From Pseudomonadota bacterium (GTDB lineage Bacteria; Desulfobacterota; JADFVX01): a stretch of 6,397 bases of DNA. The notes under the pieces are model-generated. The model had not been told where the DNA came from. It did no database searches and worked only from the letters and a program-made list of their open reading frames with translations. The position numbers and the translations under genes are program-made. Positions 1-6,235 of the stretch are shown here, piece by piece (position 1 is the first letter of the stretch; every line of letters begins with the position of its first letter). Location: contig JADFVM010000008.1 of the NCBI GenBank assembly GCA_015222555.1, forward strand, positions 1-6,397. The letters are read 5' to 3'.

Positions 1-258
1 ATCATCGTCTGATCCGTGCCCGGTCATAAAGATAAACTGCATTTCAGGATCTTTTTCTTTTAGCCTTCTCCCCAATTCAATCCCGCTGATTCTCGGGATT
101 TTCACATCCAGCACCGCGAGGTCATATTTCTCAGTTTCTATCTTTTTAAGGGCATCCTCACAACTGGTAACCCAGTCCGCGTCAATGCCTCTGAATGACA
201 GCCTTTCTGCCAGTGTAGAAACCAGTTCCTCCTCGTCGTCTACTAATAATATTTTCAT
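1..258 (-). CDS. Response regulator receiver protein, 3' part missing at the window edge
   Basis: The first 86 residues of a CheY-like receiver domain are present, and the rest lies beyond base 1. Seen directly: it begins MKILLVDDEEEL with the acidic pair D7/D8. D51 in VLDVKIP is the expected phosphoacceptor, and T79 in FMTGHG is the switch threonine. The lysine of the last strand would fall off the edge. The ATG (258-256) overlaps the TGA of the upstream histidine kinase in ATGA, with a strong Shine-Dalgarno inside the kinase gene, so the two are translationally coupled and D51 is very likely phosphorylated by that kinase. The domain resembles the receiver at the end of the 2044-3270 gene: about 40 of 85 aligned positions are identical by eye, and both contain TGHGSDDD. 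Whether an output domain follows cannot be seen, so it may be a lone receiver or a longer regulator. Confidence 0.93.
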   Translation of the reverse strand, partial: MKILLVDDEEELVSTLAERLSFRGIDADWVTSCEDALKKIETEKYDLAVLDVKIPRISGIELGRRLKEKDPEMQFIFMTGHGSDDD

Positions 259-1985
259 GTCTCTGACCCTTCCTTTTGCTCCATTTTCAGTGGTAAAGTG
301 ATAATAAAACTTGTCCCCTTTCCCACCTCACTTTTTACATTTATCATGCCCCCGATTTCTTGTACAAGGCCGTATGTGATGGACAGACCAAGGCCTGTGC
401 CACTTTTTTTGGTTTTAGTGGAGAAAAACGGCTCAAAAACGCGCTCGAGGTCTTCCTCGGGGATGCCACATCCGTTGTCAGTGATTGTGGCTGAAACGAA
501 ATCTTTATCCTCGCGCCTTGCAGTAATGTCCAGATGCCCCCCGTCGCTCATAGCTGCGAAGGCGTTGTTTATCACATTGAGAAAAATCTGTTGCAGCTTG
601 CCCCGGTCGCTTTCGAGTTGTGGAATATCATTGGGAATCTCAACGGAGACCGCGATGGATCTGTACTGTGCCTCTTTATCCAAAAAGCCGAGCACATCTC
701 GGATGATTTCATCCAGTTTTATGGGCTGAACGCTGACGTCCATGTGCCGCGCAAAACCTAAAAGGCGCTTGGTGATTTTCCCGCATCTCTCCACCGAAGA
801 AAGAACCGAGTCCACAAGACCAATTAGCTTCGGGTCCTTGGTGCTATCCTTTTTAAAGGTGAGCAAATCCTTAATGAGTCCTGCCTTTTCGTTGATGATG
901 GCAAGGGGATTGTTGATCTCATGGGCCACGCCCGAGGCCAGCCTGCCGATGGACGCCATCTTGTTGGAGTACTCAACCTCATGAAGGGTCATGATGCGTC
1001 TTTGATCAGAAAGGTATACCCTATTCACCAAATAAGTGGCTCCGCTCAGGATCACGAGCAAAATAATTATTATGCTGATAGCCAGAAACCCGATGACTTC
1101 CATCCGGGTTGTGTCCCAGGGCTTCATGAGCTCTTCTTTTTGCTTGACTACCATAAGGATAAAAGGTGTGTCTACAATGTACCTGTAACCGATAATGAGC
1201 GAAACTTCATCGGCGCTCTTCCATTCGAGCACCCTGGTCTTCGGGGCATGTTCCGGTATGGGTAAAGAGATCTTTTCGAGAACATTGCCATGTAAACGGG
1301 ACGGGGTCTGGAGTATACCTTCGTGGTTGATGATGAAAGCATCCCCGTGCCCTGCAATTTCAAGGTTGGAAAACATGTCGTTGAACTTTTCTGTGTCAAG
1401 CGTGGTGCGAAGAACATAGAAAAAACCATTTGGCAGCTCATGCTTGACCGCAATGACCATATGGGGGATATGTCTGAATCCTAAGAACACATCGCTGATG
1501 TATACACCATGGGCCACGACTTCCTTGAACCAGGCCTGGTTACTATAATCTTTGCCCAGAAGTCTGTATGGGCCGATGTAGTTTCTCTGGTTTCCTAAAG
1601 GGTCAATTACCCCAAGATCAACGAAACCTCCGAATGCTTTCTTGAGATCTTGAATAATCTTAGAGAGATGTGCGTGATCAGTCAATGTCTCGAAGGTGTT
1701 TTCATGAACAACATAATCGAGAGCAGACCGTCGTTCGACCATGAAATATGAAATGGTCCGTTGTGTGTTGGAGACAAGGCGGGACGTGAGTAACAAGATT
1801 TCAGACTCGATGGCATGCTGCGTTACTTTGTAATCAATGACAGCCATGGAAATCAGTGGCACGAGAGCGACCCCAGTTGTAAGGAAAAAAGCCAGCTTCC
1901 ACATACGACGGAAGTTGAACATGCGTCTGGCCGGGCCTGACGTGACATCCTGATAGTCCCAAAATTTTGGTTTCAAGCTTCCCAT
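255..1985 (-). CDS. Membrane sensor histidine kinase with periplasmic dCache-like domain (NtrB/ZraS-type core)
   Basis: A 576-residue inner-membrane kinase expected to autophosphorylate on a histidine and pass phosphate to the receivers encoded beside it. Visible order: a short cytoplasmic tail, TM1 at about 31-50, and a periplasmic region at about 52-295 with a dCache-like stretch (residues 137-181, including KDYSNQAWFKE and YISDVFLGFRHIPH). TM2 is at about 297-320. The H-box is ASGVAHEINNPL with H355. The HATPase boxes are N (N470, NVINNAF), G1 (DNGCGIP, 503-509), F (FEPFF, 517-521) and G2 (GTGLGLS, 529-535). All catalytic boxes look intact. I see no HAMP or PAS domain: only about 22 residues join TM2 to the H-box helix. 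The ligand is unknown; dCache domains commonly bind small organic acids, amino acids or other solutes. The ATG at 1985 has only a weak Shine-Dalgarno; an in-frame ATG at codon 22, just before TM1, is a possible alternative start. The gene follows the fusion gene by 58 nt and overlaps the next gene by 4 nt. Confidence 0.95.
   Translation of the reverse strand: MGSLKPKFWDYQDVTSGPARRMFNFRRMWKLAFFLTTGVALVPLISMAVIDYKVTQHAIESEILLLTSRLVSNTQRTISYFMVERRSALDYVVHENTFETLTDHAHLSKIIQDLKKAFGGFVDLGVIDPLGNQRNYIGPYRLLGKDYSNQAWFKEVVAHGVYISDVFLGFRHIPHMVIAVKHELPNGFFYVLRTTLDTEKFNDMFSNLEIAGHGDAFIINHEGILQTPSRLHGNVLEKISLPIPEHAPKTRVLEWKSADEVSLIIGYRYIVDTPFILMVVKQKEELMKPWDTTRMEVIGFLAISIIIILLVILSGATYLVNRVYLSDQRRIMTLHEVEYSNKMASIGRLASGVAHEINNPLAIINEKAGLIKDLLTFKKDSTKDPKLIGLVDSVLSSVERCGKITKRLLGFARHMDVSVQPIKLDEIIRDVLGFLDKEAQYRSIAVSVEIPNDIPQLESDRGKLQQIFLNVINNAFAAMSDGGHLDITARREDKDFVSATITDNGCGIPEEDLERVFEPFFSTKTKKSGTGLGLSITYGLVQEIGGMINVKSEVGKGTSFIITLPLKMEQKEGSET
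267..277 (-). promoter_or_regulatory. Ribosome binding site of the terminal receiver gene
   Basis: On the minus strand the sequence AAAAGGAAGGG ends 8 nt before the ATG at 258. It lies inside the last codons of the histidine kinase gene. This purine-rich match supports the start at 258 and reinitiation coupled to the kinase stop codon. Confidence 0.7.
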
Positions 1986-2004
1986 TATTCCAGTAATCCA
2001 ACCT

Positions 2005-2026
2005 TTCGCATCCAGATTGGAGCGAA
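2005..2026 (-). other. Small imperfect hairpin in the gap before the kinase gene
   Basis: On the minus strand TTCGCTCC and GGATGCGAA can pair (TTCGC/GCGAA plus TCC/GGA with one bulged base) around the loop AATCT. It sits in the 58-nt gap between the fusion gene and the kinase gene, directly upstream of the AAAGG that is the best, though distant, Shine-Dalgarno candidate for the kinase. No T-run follows, so it is not a convincing terminator. It could affect kinase translation or mRNA processing, or be chance. Confidence 0.25.
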
Positions 2027-2043
2027 GCCCCTATTTTGATCCT

Positions 2044-3270
2044 TTAATTCCTGGATTCTTTTTTTTGTTTAATCTTCTCGTTTGCCTTTTTAAGCGTCTC
2101 GCTCAACAGATCGATATCCACCGGCTTTTGCAGGTAAGCGAAGGCGCCGAGTTTCATACATGTTTCTCTGTCATCATCAGATCCATGGCCGGTGAGGATG
2201 ACAACCTCTATCTCCGGATTGGTTTCTTTCACCCGGCGTAAAACCTCGATGCCATCGATGCCTGGCATCTTGAGATCCAGGATCATGACCTCGGGTTCAT
2301 CCTCCTTGACCAGTCTGAGGGCAGATTCGCCATCGTAGGCCACGGCTGAACCCATATCTCGCAAGAGTAAACGTTCGGAAAGAGTTTGCACGAACTCACG
2401 TTCATCATCCACGAGCAAGACCTTCGACGGTGTCTCGAAATCGAATTTGCGATAAATATCCGTCTTGTAGTAGTTTTTTCCAGCCTTTGTTACCACAGCC
2501 TTGACACCAGGTACTTTGTCTGCGATGGATTTTAGTTCGTCCTCAAGCCGGTTAAGCATTAGAACGTGTTTATTGATTGACAGGGTGACTGATCCATGTT
2601 TGGCGCTTACATCCACGTTGTGCCCCTCTTTGGCCAGCGCAACAGCTACTTTGGCTCCAAGGAGGAAATCCTGTGCAAGCGCTTGAGATTCATCAGTGGC
2701 TTTAAGTATATCTTTTTCAAGGTGTTCCATGACCAAGGAGGGAACACCCCCTATATCTATTTTATCTGTGGGTATAATCATGTCATATAAGGAGGGGTCC
2801 CAGGGGTCGCTACTGCTGGTCACGGTATCAACCCAGGCAGACCTATCTTCGTCTTGCCTGTGGATTTGCCTGACCGCCTCTTTTTCTGTGAATCCGTTCT
2901 CCTTTGTAGCAACGGATATCCTGGACTTCATATCCGCGATGAGACAAATCCTGAGCACGTGGCTAATTTTGCGGGGTATAAGATGCCCTGTAAATCCGCC
3001 AATAATAAGGTTGTCACCCAACATTATTTCGGCCAAGGCATACCTTATATGGGCTATGGATCTTTCTTTTTCATGAGTAAATTTGTTGAACACCGATGCC
3101 TTGGCAGAGAAGGCTCGCATAATCTTCGCTTTACTCATTTCCGAAAGCTTGCTCGCCTCGGCTACAAGGTCTTTGTCTGTGATAAGCTTGAATTCGGTGT
3201 GGTCCAGTATTTTTGGGATAACAGCGTCTTCCTTGCAAAATGTGCCGCTAAATATGGTTATAATAGACAT
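2044..3270 (-). CDS. Cytidylate kinase-like / BON-like / receiver domain fusion protein
   Basis: A 408-residue, apparently soluble three-part protein. Residues 1-190 resemble the cytidylate kinase-like family: a first strand MSIITIF, a membrane-free alpha/beta core with IGGFTGHLIPRKISHVLR (89-106), IADMKSR (111-117), DEDRSAW (140-146) and the closing WDPSLYDMII (157-166). The nucleotide-binding loop is degenerate: SGTFCKEDA stands where true kinases have a G-x-x-G-x-G-K-[GST] pattern, so catalysis is doubtful. Residues about 195-262 look like a BON domain (VDVSAKHGSVTLS, then VPGVKAVV). Residues 282-400 form a complete receiver with D288/D289, phosphoacceptor D332 (MILDLKMPG), T360 and K382 (LQKPVD). 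It starts 15 nt after the SulP stop behind a strong Shine-Dalgarno and is followed by the kinase gene, its likely phosphodonor. I recall cytidylate-kinase-like proteins with a BON-like tail as frequent in deltaproteobacteria. What the kinase-like domain binds or modifies is unknown. CMP kinase itself (Cmk) is unlikely given the loop. Confidence 0.85.
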   Translation of the reverse strand: MSIITIFSGTFCKEDAVIPKILDHTEFKLITDKDLVAEASKLSEMSKAKIMRAFSAKASVFNKFTHEKERSIAHIRYALAEIMLGDNLIIGGFTGHLIPRKISHVLRICLIADMKSRISVATKENGFTEKEAVRQIHRQDEDRSAWVDTVTSSSDPWDPSLYDMIIPTDKIDIGGVPSLVMEHLEKDILKATDESQALAQDFLLGAKVAVALAKEGHNVDVSAKHGSVTLSINKHVLMLNRLEDELKSIADKVPGVKAVVTKAGKNYYKTDIYRKFDFETPSKVLLVDDEREFVQTLSERLLLRDMGSAVAYDGESALRLVKEDEPEVMILDLKMPGIDGIEVLRRVKETNPEIEVVILTGHGSDDDRETCMKLGAFAYLQKPVDIDLLSETLKKANEKIKQKKESRN

Positions 3271-3275
3271 GAACG

Positions 3276-3284
3276 CTCCCCTTT
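3276..3284 (-). promoter_or_regulatory. Strong ribosome binding site of the fusion gene
   Basis: AAAGGGGAG on the minus strand ends 5 nt before the ATG at 3270 and begins directly after the SulP stop codon (TGA at 3288-3286). It fixes the start of the fusion gene and shows tight operon packing. It is the strongest Shine-Dalgarno in the window. Confidence 0.8.
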
Positions 3285-3285
3285 C

Positions 3286-5430
3286 TCATCTTGTCATTTC
3301 GTGTTTAACAATCTGGCAAACGATGCTAAGCGGGCAAAGGCCTTTATCGGAGCCCTTGTGCACTTTGTCATGAACTGCAAATATAGCCCTTTCCGTATTG
3401 GAAAAGATATTCCCTTCGCCTATCTTTTCAAGTAGATATGTGCGTTTTAATACCGACATGACTGACTCGTTAACTCCGCTTAATGAAATGCCGACGCCTG
3501 CGCTTCTTACTCTATCTATGGTAATAGATAATGCTTCTTCTCCAGACGCATCCATATCATTAATACCATCACACAAAATAACTATATGCTTAATGTCTTT
3601 TTTTTCAATCATTCGTTCATTAATCTTGTCTTCCAGATAGCTGGCATTGGCAAAAAACAAAGTGCCCTCGAATCGAATAAGGTCAATATACTTGCATTCC
3701 TGTAAATTGTGGGTCATAGAGTTTTGAAGACTCATCTCCTCGTGCCAGGATAGCGAAGCCACAACAGGGCGCATACTTTTGTATAGAAAGACAAGAAGGG
3801 ATAATATAACTCCAATCATAATGCCTATGTGTAAGTGAGGTGCGTAGAGGAGTGTGCACAAAAAAGTGACTATAGAGATAAAACCATCATACCATTGCGC
3901 CTTCCAGGCATGGATGAATCCAGAGGCGTTTACCAGGCCTATAACGGCCATCATTATAATAGCAGCCAGTACGGACTGGGGGAGGTAATATAGAAGTGGG
4001 GTGAAGAACAGGAGCACAATGACTACAGTCAGGCTGGTGAACGCGCTGGAAAGACCTGAAATTGCTCCGCTCTGGAGGTTAACCGCTGACCTCGAGAATG
4101 ACCCCGACGTTGGATAGCTCTTGGCAAAAGAGCCACAAATGTTGGCAAGGCCTTGACCGATAAGTTCCTGGTTCGGGTCGAGACGTTGGCCTGTCTTACC
4201 GGCCATGGCCTTTGCTATGGAGATCGCTTCCATAAAACCCAAAAGCGAGATGATGATAACGAAGGGGAACATATGGAGGATAATTTTAAGACTAATCTTT
4301 GGCACGGACAAAGAGGGTAGTCCCTGGGGAATAGCACCAACCACTGCGCCGCCGCCCATCATAATAATTTTATCCTTTTTAAGGGGGTAATTTCCCACCT
4401 TGATCCGCCAGGTTCGGCCATCGCCCTTGGACCCTGGAGGCTTAGCATCCTTTAAATAAAATTTAAGGGAGCCATCTGCTTGCTCTATGCCTTCAAATAG
4501 GAGGTTTCTAAACCTTTTGCGGTAAATGTGTGCCTGGCGTTTGACACGCTCTATATTAATGGTAAGGACGCTAGCAACATGCTCGTCGTCGAGTACAGCA
4601 AGAATGTCGTGGTTACTGTTGGCCTCATCCAGGGCCATATTCGCCTTGGTACGTTCTTCTGCGAGCCGTGGTATGGCATTCACTGCCTTATTAAATGATT
4701 CGATCAATCCCTGGGCCTTGGGGGACTTAATGGCCGAGATATTCACAGTGCTGTTGTGCTGGTAGCCAATAGCCCAGGAGATGATAATGGTCACAGCAAC
4801 TGCTACGAGCACATTGGGGATTTTCGGAGAAATCTGTTTCAACCCGTACATGATAGCGAAGGCAAATACGCCCATAAGAAGGGTGGGCCAGTGGGTGTAA
4901 TGAAAAGCGGAATGGATGACCCGGATAATGGTCTCGTAATTGTGTCCTCCCTTGTCCACGTATACACCGAACATTTTGGACAACTGCGAAGAGGCGATGA
5001 TAATAGCCGCTGCATTGGTAAAGCCGTTGACTACCGGATGGGAAAGGAAGTTGACCACAAGCCCGAGCCTTAATACTCCAAGGGTAAGCTGAAATATGCC
5101 GACCATGAGGGCCAGCAGGATAGCATAGGCGATGTAGCCTTGGCTTCCGGCAGTTGCCAGTGGTTCAAGGGAGGCAGAGGTCATGAGCGAGACCACGGCA
5201 ACAGGGCCTGTGGCCAGTTGGCGGCTTGAACCGAACAGGGCCGCGATTATTGGCGGGAGAAATGATGCATAAAGCCCGTAGTAAGGTGGCAACCCCGCTA
5301 ATTGCGCGTAAGCCATGGACTGGGGAATGAGCACCAGCGCCACGGTTAGCCCCGAGACGGCATCAATTTTCAAACTGTTAAGATCGTAGTCCTTGAACCA
5401 ACCAAGAAATGGAAAAATGCGGTTAAGCAT
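3286..5430 (-). CDS. SulP-family inorganic anion transporter with STAS domain and a large periplasmic insertion
   Basis: A 714-residue inner-membrane permease of the SulP/SLC26 family, which moves sulfate, bicarbonate or related anions. The substrate cannot be read from sequence. Visible: the family signature in TM1-TM2 (IPQSMAYAQLAGLPPYYGLY, 35-54), the TGPVAVVSLM segment (74-83), NGFTNAAAIIIASSQL (135-150), the TM8 segment LLGFMEAISIAKAMA (396-410), the DPNQELIGQGLAN motif (418-430) and GSFSRSAVNL (443-452). Further membrane helices run to about 550, followed by a cytoplasmic STAS domain at about 578-690 with DASG (627-630). E401 in TM8 sits, by eye, where SLC26-type proteins have an acidic residue tied to cation coupling. 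Glutamate there fits proton coupling better than the aspartate of the Na+-dependent BicA (inference). Odd point: residues about 225-355, between TM7 and TM8, form a hydrophilic charged insertion. Most SulP proteins have only a short loop there, so this one is longer than the usual 550-600 residues. It starts 12 nt after the TetR stop and is the second gene of the operon. Confidence 0.95.
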   Translation of the reverse strand: MLNRIFPFLGWFKDYDLNSLKIDAVSGLTVALVLIPQSMAYAQLAGLPPYYGLYASFLPPIIAALFGSSRQLATGPVAVVSLMTSASLEPLATAGSQGYIAYAILLALMVGIFQLTLGVLRLGLVVNFLSHPVVNGFTNAAAIIIASSQLSKMFGVYVDKGGHNYETIIRVIHSAFHYTHWPTLLMGVFAFAIMYGLKQISPKIPNVLVAVAVTIIISWAIGYQHNSTVNISAIKSPKAQGLIESFNKAVNAIPRLAEERTKANMALDEANSNHDILAVLDDEHVASVLTINIERVKRQAHIYRKRFRNLLFEGIEQADGSLKFYLKDAKPPGSKGDGRTWRIKVGNYPLKKDKIIMMGGGAVVGAIPQGLPSLSVPKISLKIILHMFPFVIIISLLGFMEAISIAKAMAGKTGQRLDPNQELIGQGLANICGSFAKSYPTSGSFSRSAVNLQSGAISGLSSAFTSLTVVIVLLFFTPLLYYLPQSVLAAIIMMAVIGLVNASGFIHAWKAQWYDGFISIVTFLCTLLYAPHLHIGIMIGVILSLLVFLYKSMRPVVASLSWHEEMSLQNSMTHNLQECKYIDLIRFEGTLFFANASYLEDKINERMIEKKDIKHIVILCDGINDMDASGEEALSITIDRVRSAGVGISLSGVNESVMSVLKRTYLLEKIGEGNIFSNTERAIFAVHDKVHKGSDKGLCPLSIVCQIVKHEMTR

Positions 5431-5437
5431 AGAGGGT

Positions 5438-5441
5438 TCCT
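5438..5441 (-). promoter_or_regulatory. Ribosome binding site of the SulP gene
   Basis: AGGA on the minus strand lies 7 nt before the ATG at 5430, within the 12-nt gap after the TetR stop codon (TAA at 5445-5443). It supports this start codon and co-transcription of repressor and transporter. Confidence 0.6.
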
Positions 5442-5442
5442 G

Positions 5443-6033
5443 TTACTTTGATGGTTTGTTTTTTAGTATCCTGCGGCACGACTCGATGAGGTCGTTGTAA
5501 AGTGCGCCCGCATCGTAAAGGTTATAAGTACTAAAACGCACCAGACCGTCAACCATGGTAAAGATGATCAAGGCGGTTTTTCTGGCTGGCATATCCCTTA
5601 TGGATCCGTCCTTTTGTCCGAGTAAAATGGCCCGCTCGAAGATATCCAGGAGACAGTTGTAAATACCCTCAAGATACCCCTTGCAGATGGGATTGACCTG
5701 GGCCAGTTCATATGCATCGTGACGGTGCAGAAGAAGAAACCGGTCTTCCATGCCCCCGGCCAGGTAGAGATAAAAGGAGATTGCGCCTTCCATCATGTCA
5801 AGACCGGTCTTGAACTTCCTTTCGCCGAAATAGCGTTCAAACTCCTCTATAATGTCTTCTTTAAGTTCCTCCAGAATGGATAGAAAGAGCTCTTCCTTAT
5901 TATTGAAATGGTAAAAAATCGTCCCTTGAGCTGCGCCAGTCACCTTAGCAAGGTCAGCCATGGAGGTGTCTTTGAAGCCCTTTTCCGAGAAAAGCCTTGT
6001 TGCGGCCTGCAAAATCAACTTTTTTTTGGACAT
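5443..6033 (-). CDS. TetR/AcrR-family transcriptional repressor
   Basis: A 196-residue regulator of the usual TetR length. Residues 5-52 form the N-terminal DNA-binding domain: helix 1 KLILQAATRLFSEKGFKDTS, then the helix-turn-helix MADLAKVTGAAQGTIFYHF (25-43) and NKEELFLSIL. The rest is a helical ligand-binding and dimer domain without a recognisable ligand signature. Being first in the operon, 12 nt before SulP, and having a dyad operator over its own promoter, it most likely represses itself and the downstream transport and signalling genes. Its ligand is unknown; an anion-linked metabolite or a fatty-acyl or aromatic compound are all possible for the family. The ATG at 6033 has a weak Shine-Dalgarno (AGG, 6 nt upstream). 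An ATG 5 nt earlier (6038) is out of frame and is not used for this product. The weak site would keep repressor levels low relative to the transporter. Confidence 0.94.
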   Translation of the reverse strand: MSKKKLILQAATRLFSEKGFKDTSMADLAKVTGAAQGTIFYHFNNKEELFLSILEELKEDIIEEFERYFGERKFKTGLDMMEGAISFYLYLAGGMEDRFLLLHRHDAYELAQVNPICKGYLEGIYNCLLDIFERAILLGQKDGSIRDMPARKTALIIFTMVDGLVRFSTYNLYDAGALYNDLIESCRRILKNKPSK

Positions 6034-6059
6034 TTCATGCCTAATAATCTAAAAAAATC

Positions 6060-6079
6060 AACTGAGCACTCAGTCAGTT
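6060..6079 (-). promoter_or_regulatory. Probable TetR operator (nested inverted repeats)
   Basis: Minus-strand sequence AACTGACTGAGTGCTCAGTT contains two overlapping dyads: outer arms AACTGA/TCAGTT with an 8-bp centre, and inner arms ACTGAG/CTCAGT with a 2-bp centre (6061-6074). The site lies 26 bp before the TetR start codon and just downstream of the -10 element, over the expected +1, as is typical for autorepressed TetR genes. The dyads and position are seen; binding by this TetR is inferred. Confidence 0.75.
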
Positions 6080-6083
6080 TTTA

Positions 6084-6112
6084 AGTTTAATAGGTTTAAA
6101 TCTTGATGTCAA
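6084..6112 (-). promoter_or_regulatory. Sigma-70-type promoter of the TetR-SulP-signalling operon
   Basis: On the minus strand a perfect -35 TTGACA (6112-6107) is followed after 17 bp by TAAACT (6089-6084), which matches 4 of 6 bases of TATAAT. Transcription would start near 6077, inside the operator, giving a leader of about 44 nt before the TetR ATG. The surrounding sequence is AT-rich. No other promoter as good was noticed between the genes downstream. Confidence 0.7.
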
Positions 6113-6165
6113 TGAAAAAATGCCTGCCGAGCTTCAAATCCCTAACAAAACTTTATCGTGGTAAT

Positions 6166-6191
6166 GATAAGCAATATGGTAATTGCTAATC
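6166..6191. repeat. 26-bp imperfect palindrome in the intergenic region
   Basis: Arms GATAAGCAAT and ATTGCTAATC pair at 9 of 10 positions around the 6-bp centre ATGGTA. A direct repeat TGGTAAT (6159-6165 and 6177-6183, 18 bp apart) overlaps it. No T-run follows on either strand, so a protein-binding site is more likely than an intrinsic terminator. It is 54 bp upstream of the -35 element of the operon promoter and 45 bp after the stop of the preceding gene, a place where an activator could bind. Confidence 0.4.
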
Positions 6192-6235
6192 AAGAAAGCC
6201 CGAAATAACAAAGCATTTATCGCTCAATTAGAGTA

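Noticed and set aside
298..729. A 143-codon plus-strand open frame opposite the kinase catalytic domain
   Set aside because: It lies wholly antisense to the conserved HATPase and HisKA boxes and has no protein features of its own, so it is a frame shadow.
2019..2031. Hairpin GGGGCTTCGCTCC (minus strand) as an intrinsic terminator between the fusion and kinase genes
   Set aside because: The stem is very short with a wobble pair, and AATCTGG follows instead of a T-run. The downstream kinase has no promoter of its own that I can see.
2044..3270. Calling the fusion protein cytidylate kinase (cmk)
   Set aside because: The phosphate-binding loop is degenerate and the protein carries BON-like and receiver domains, so a housekeeping CMP kinase role is not supported.
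2854..3435. A 193-codon plus-strand open frame across the SulP/fusion junction
   Set aside because: It is antisense to two well-supported genes and spans their ribosome binding site. The translation shows no recognisable domain.
3286..5430. Naming the SulP protein a sulfate permease or bicarbonate transporter
   Set aside because: SulP substrate cannot be assigned from the motifs seen. Glutamate in TM8 argues against a BicA-like Na+/bicarbonate type but does not prove sulfate.
6113..6137. Minus-strand GC-rich stretch before TTTTTT (GCTCGGCAGGCATTTTTT) as a terminator of the Fis-domain gene
   Set aside because: The GC-rich part has no arms that pair into a stable stem, so only the T-run fits.
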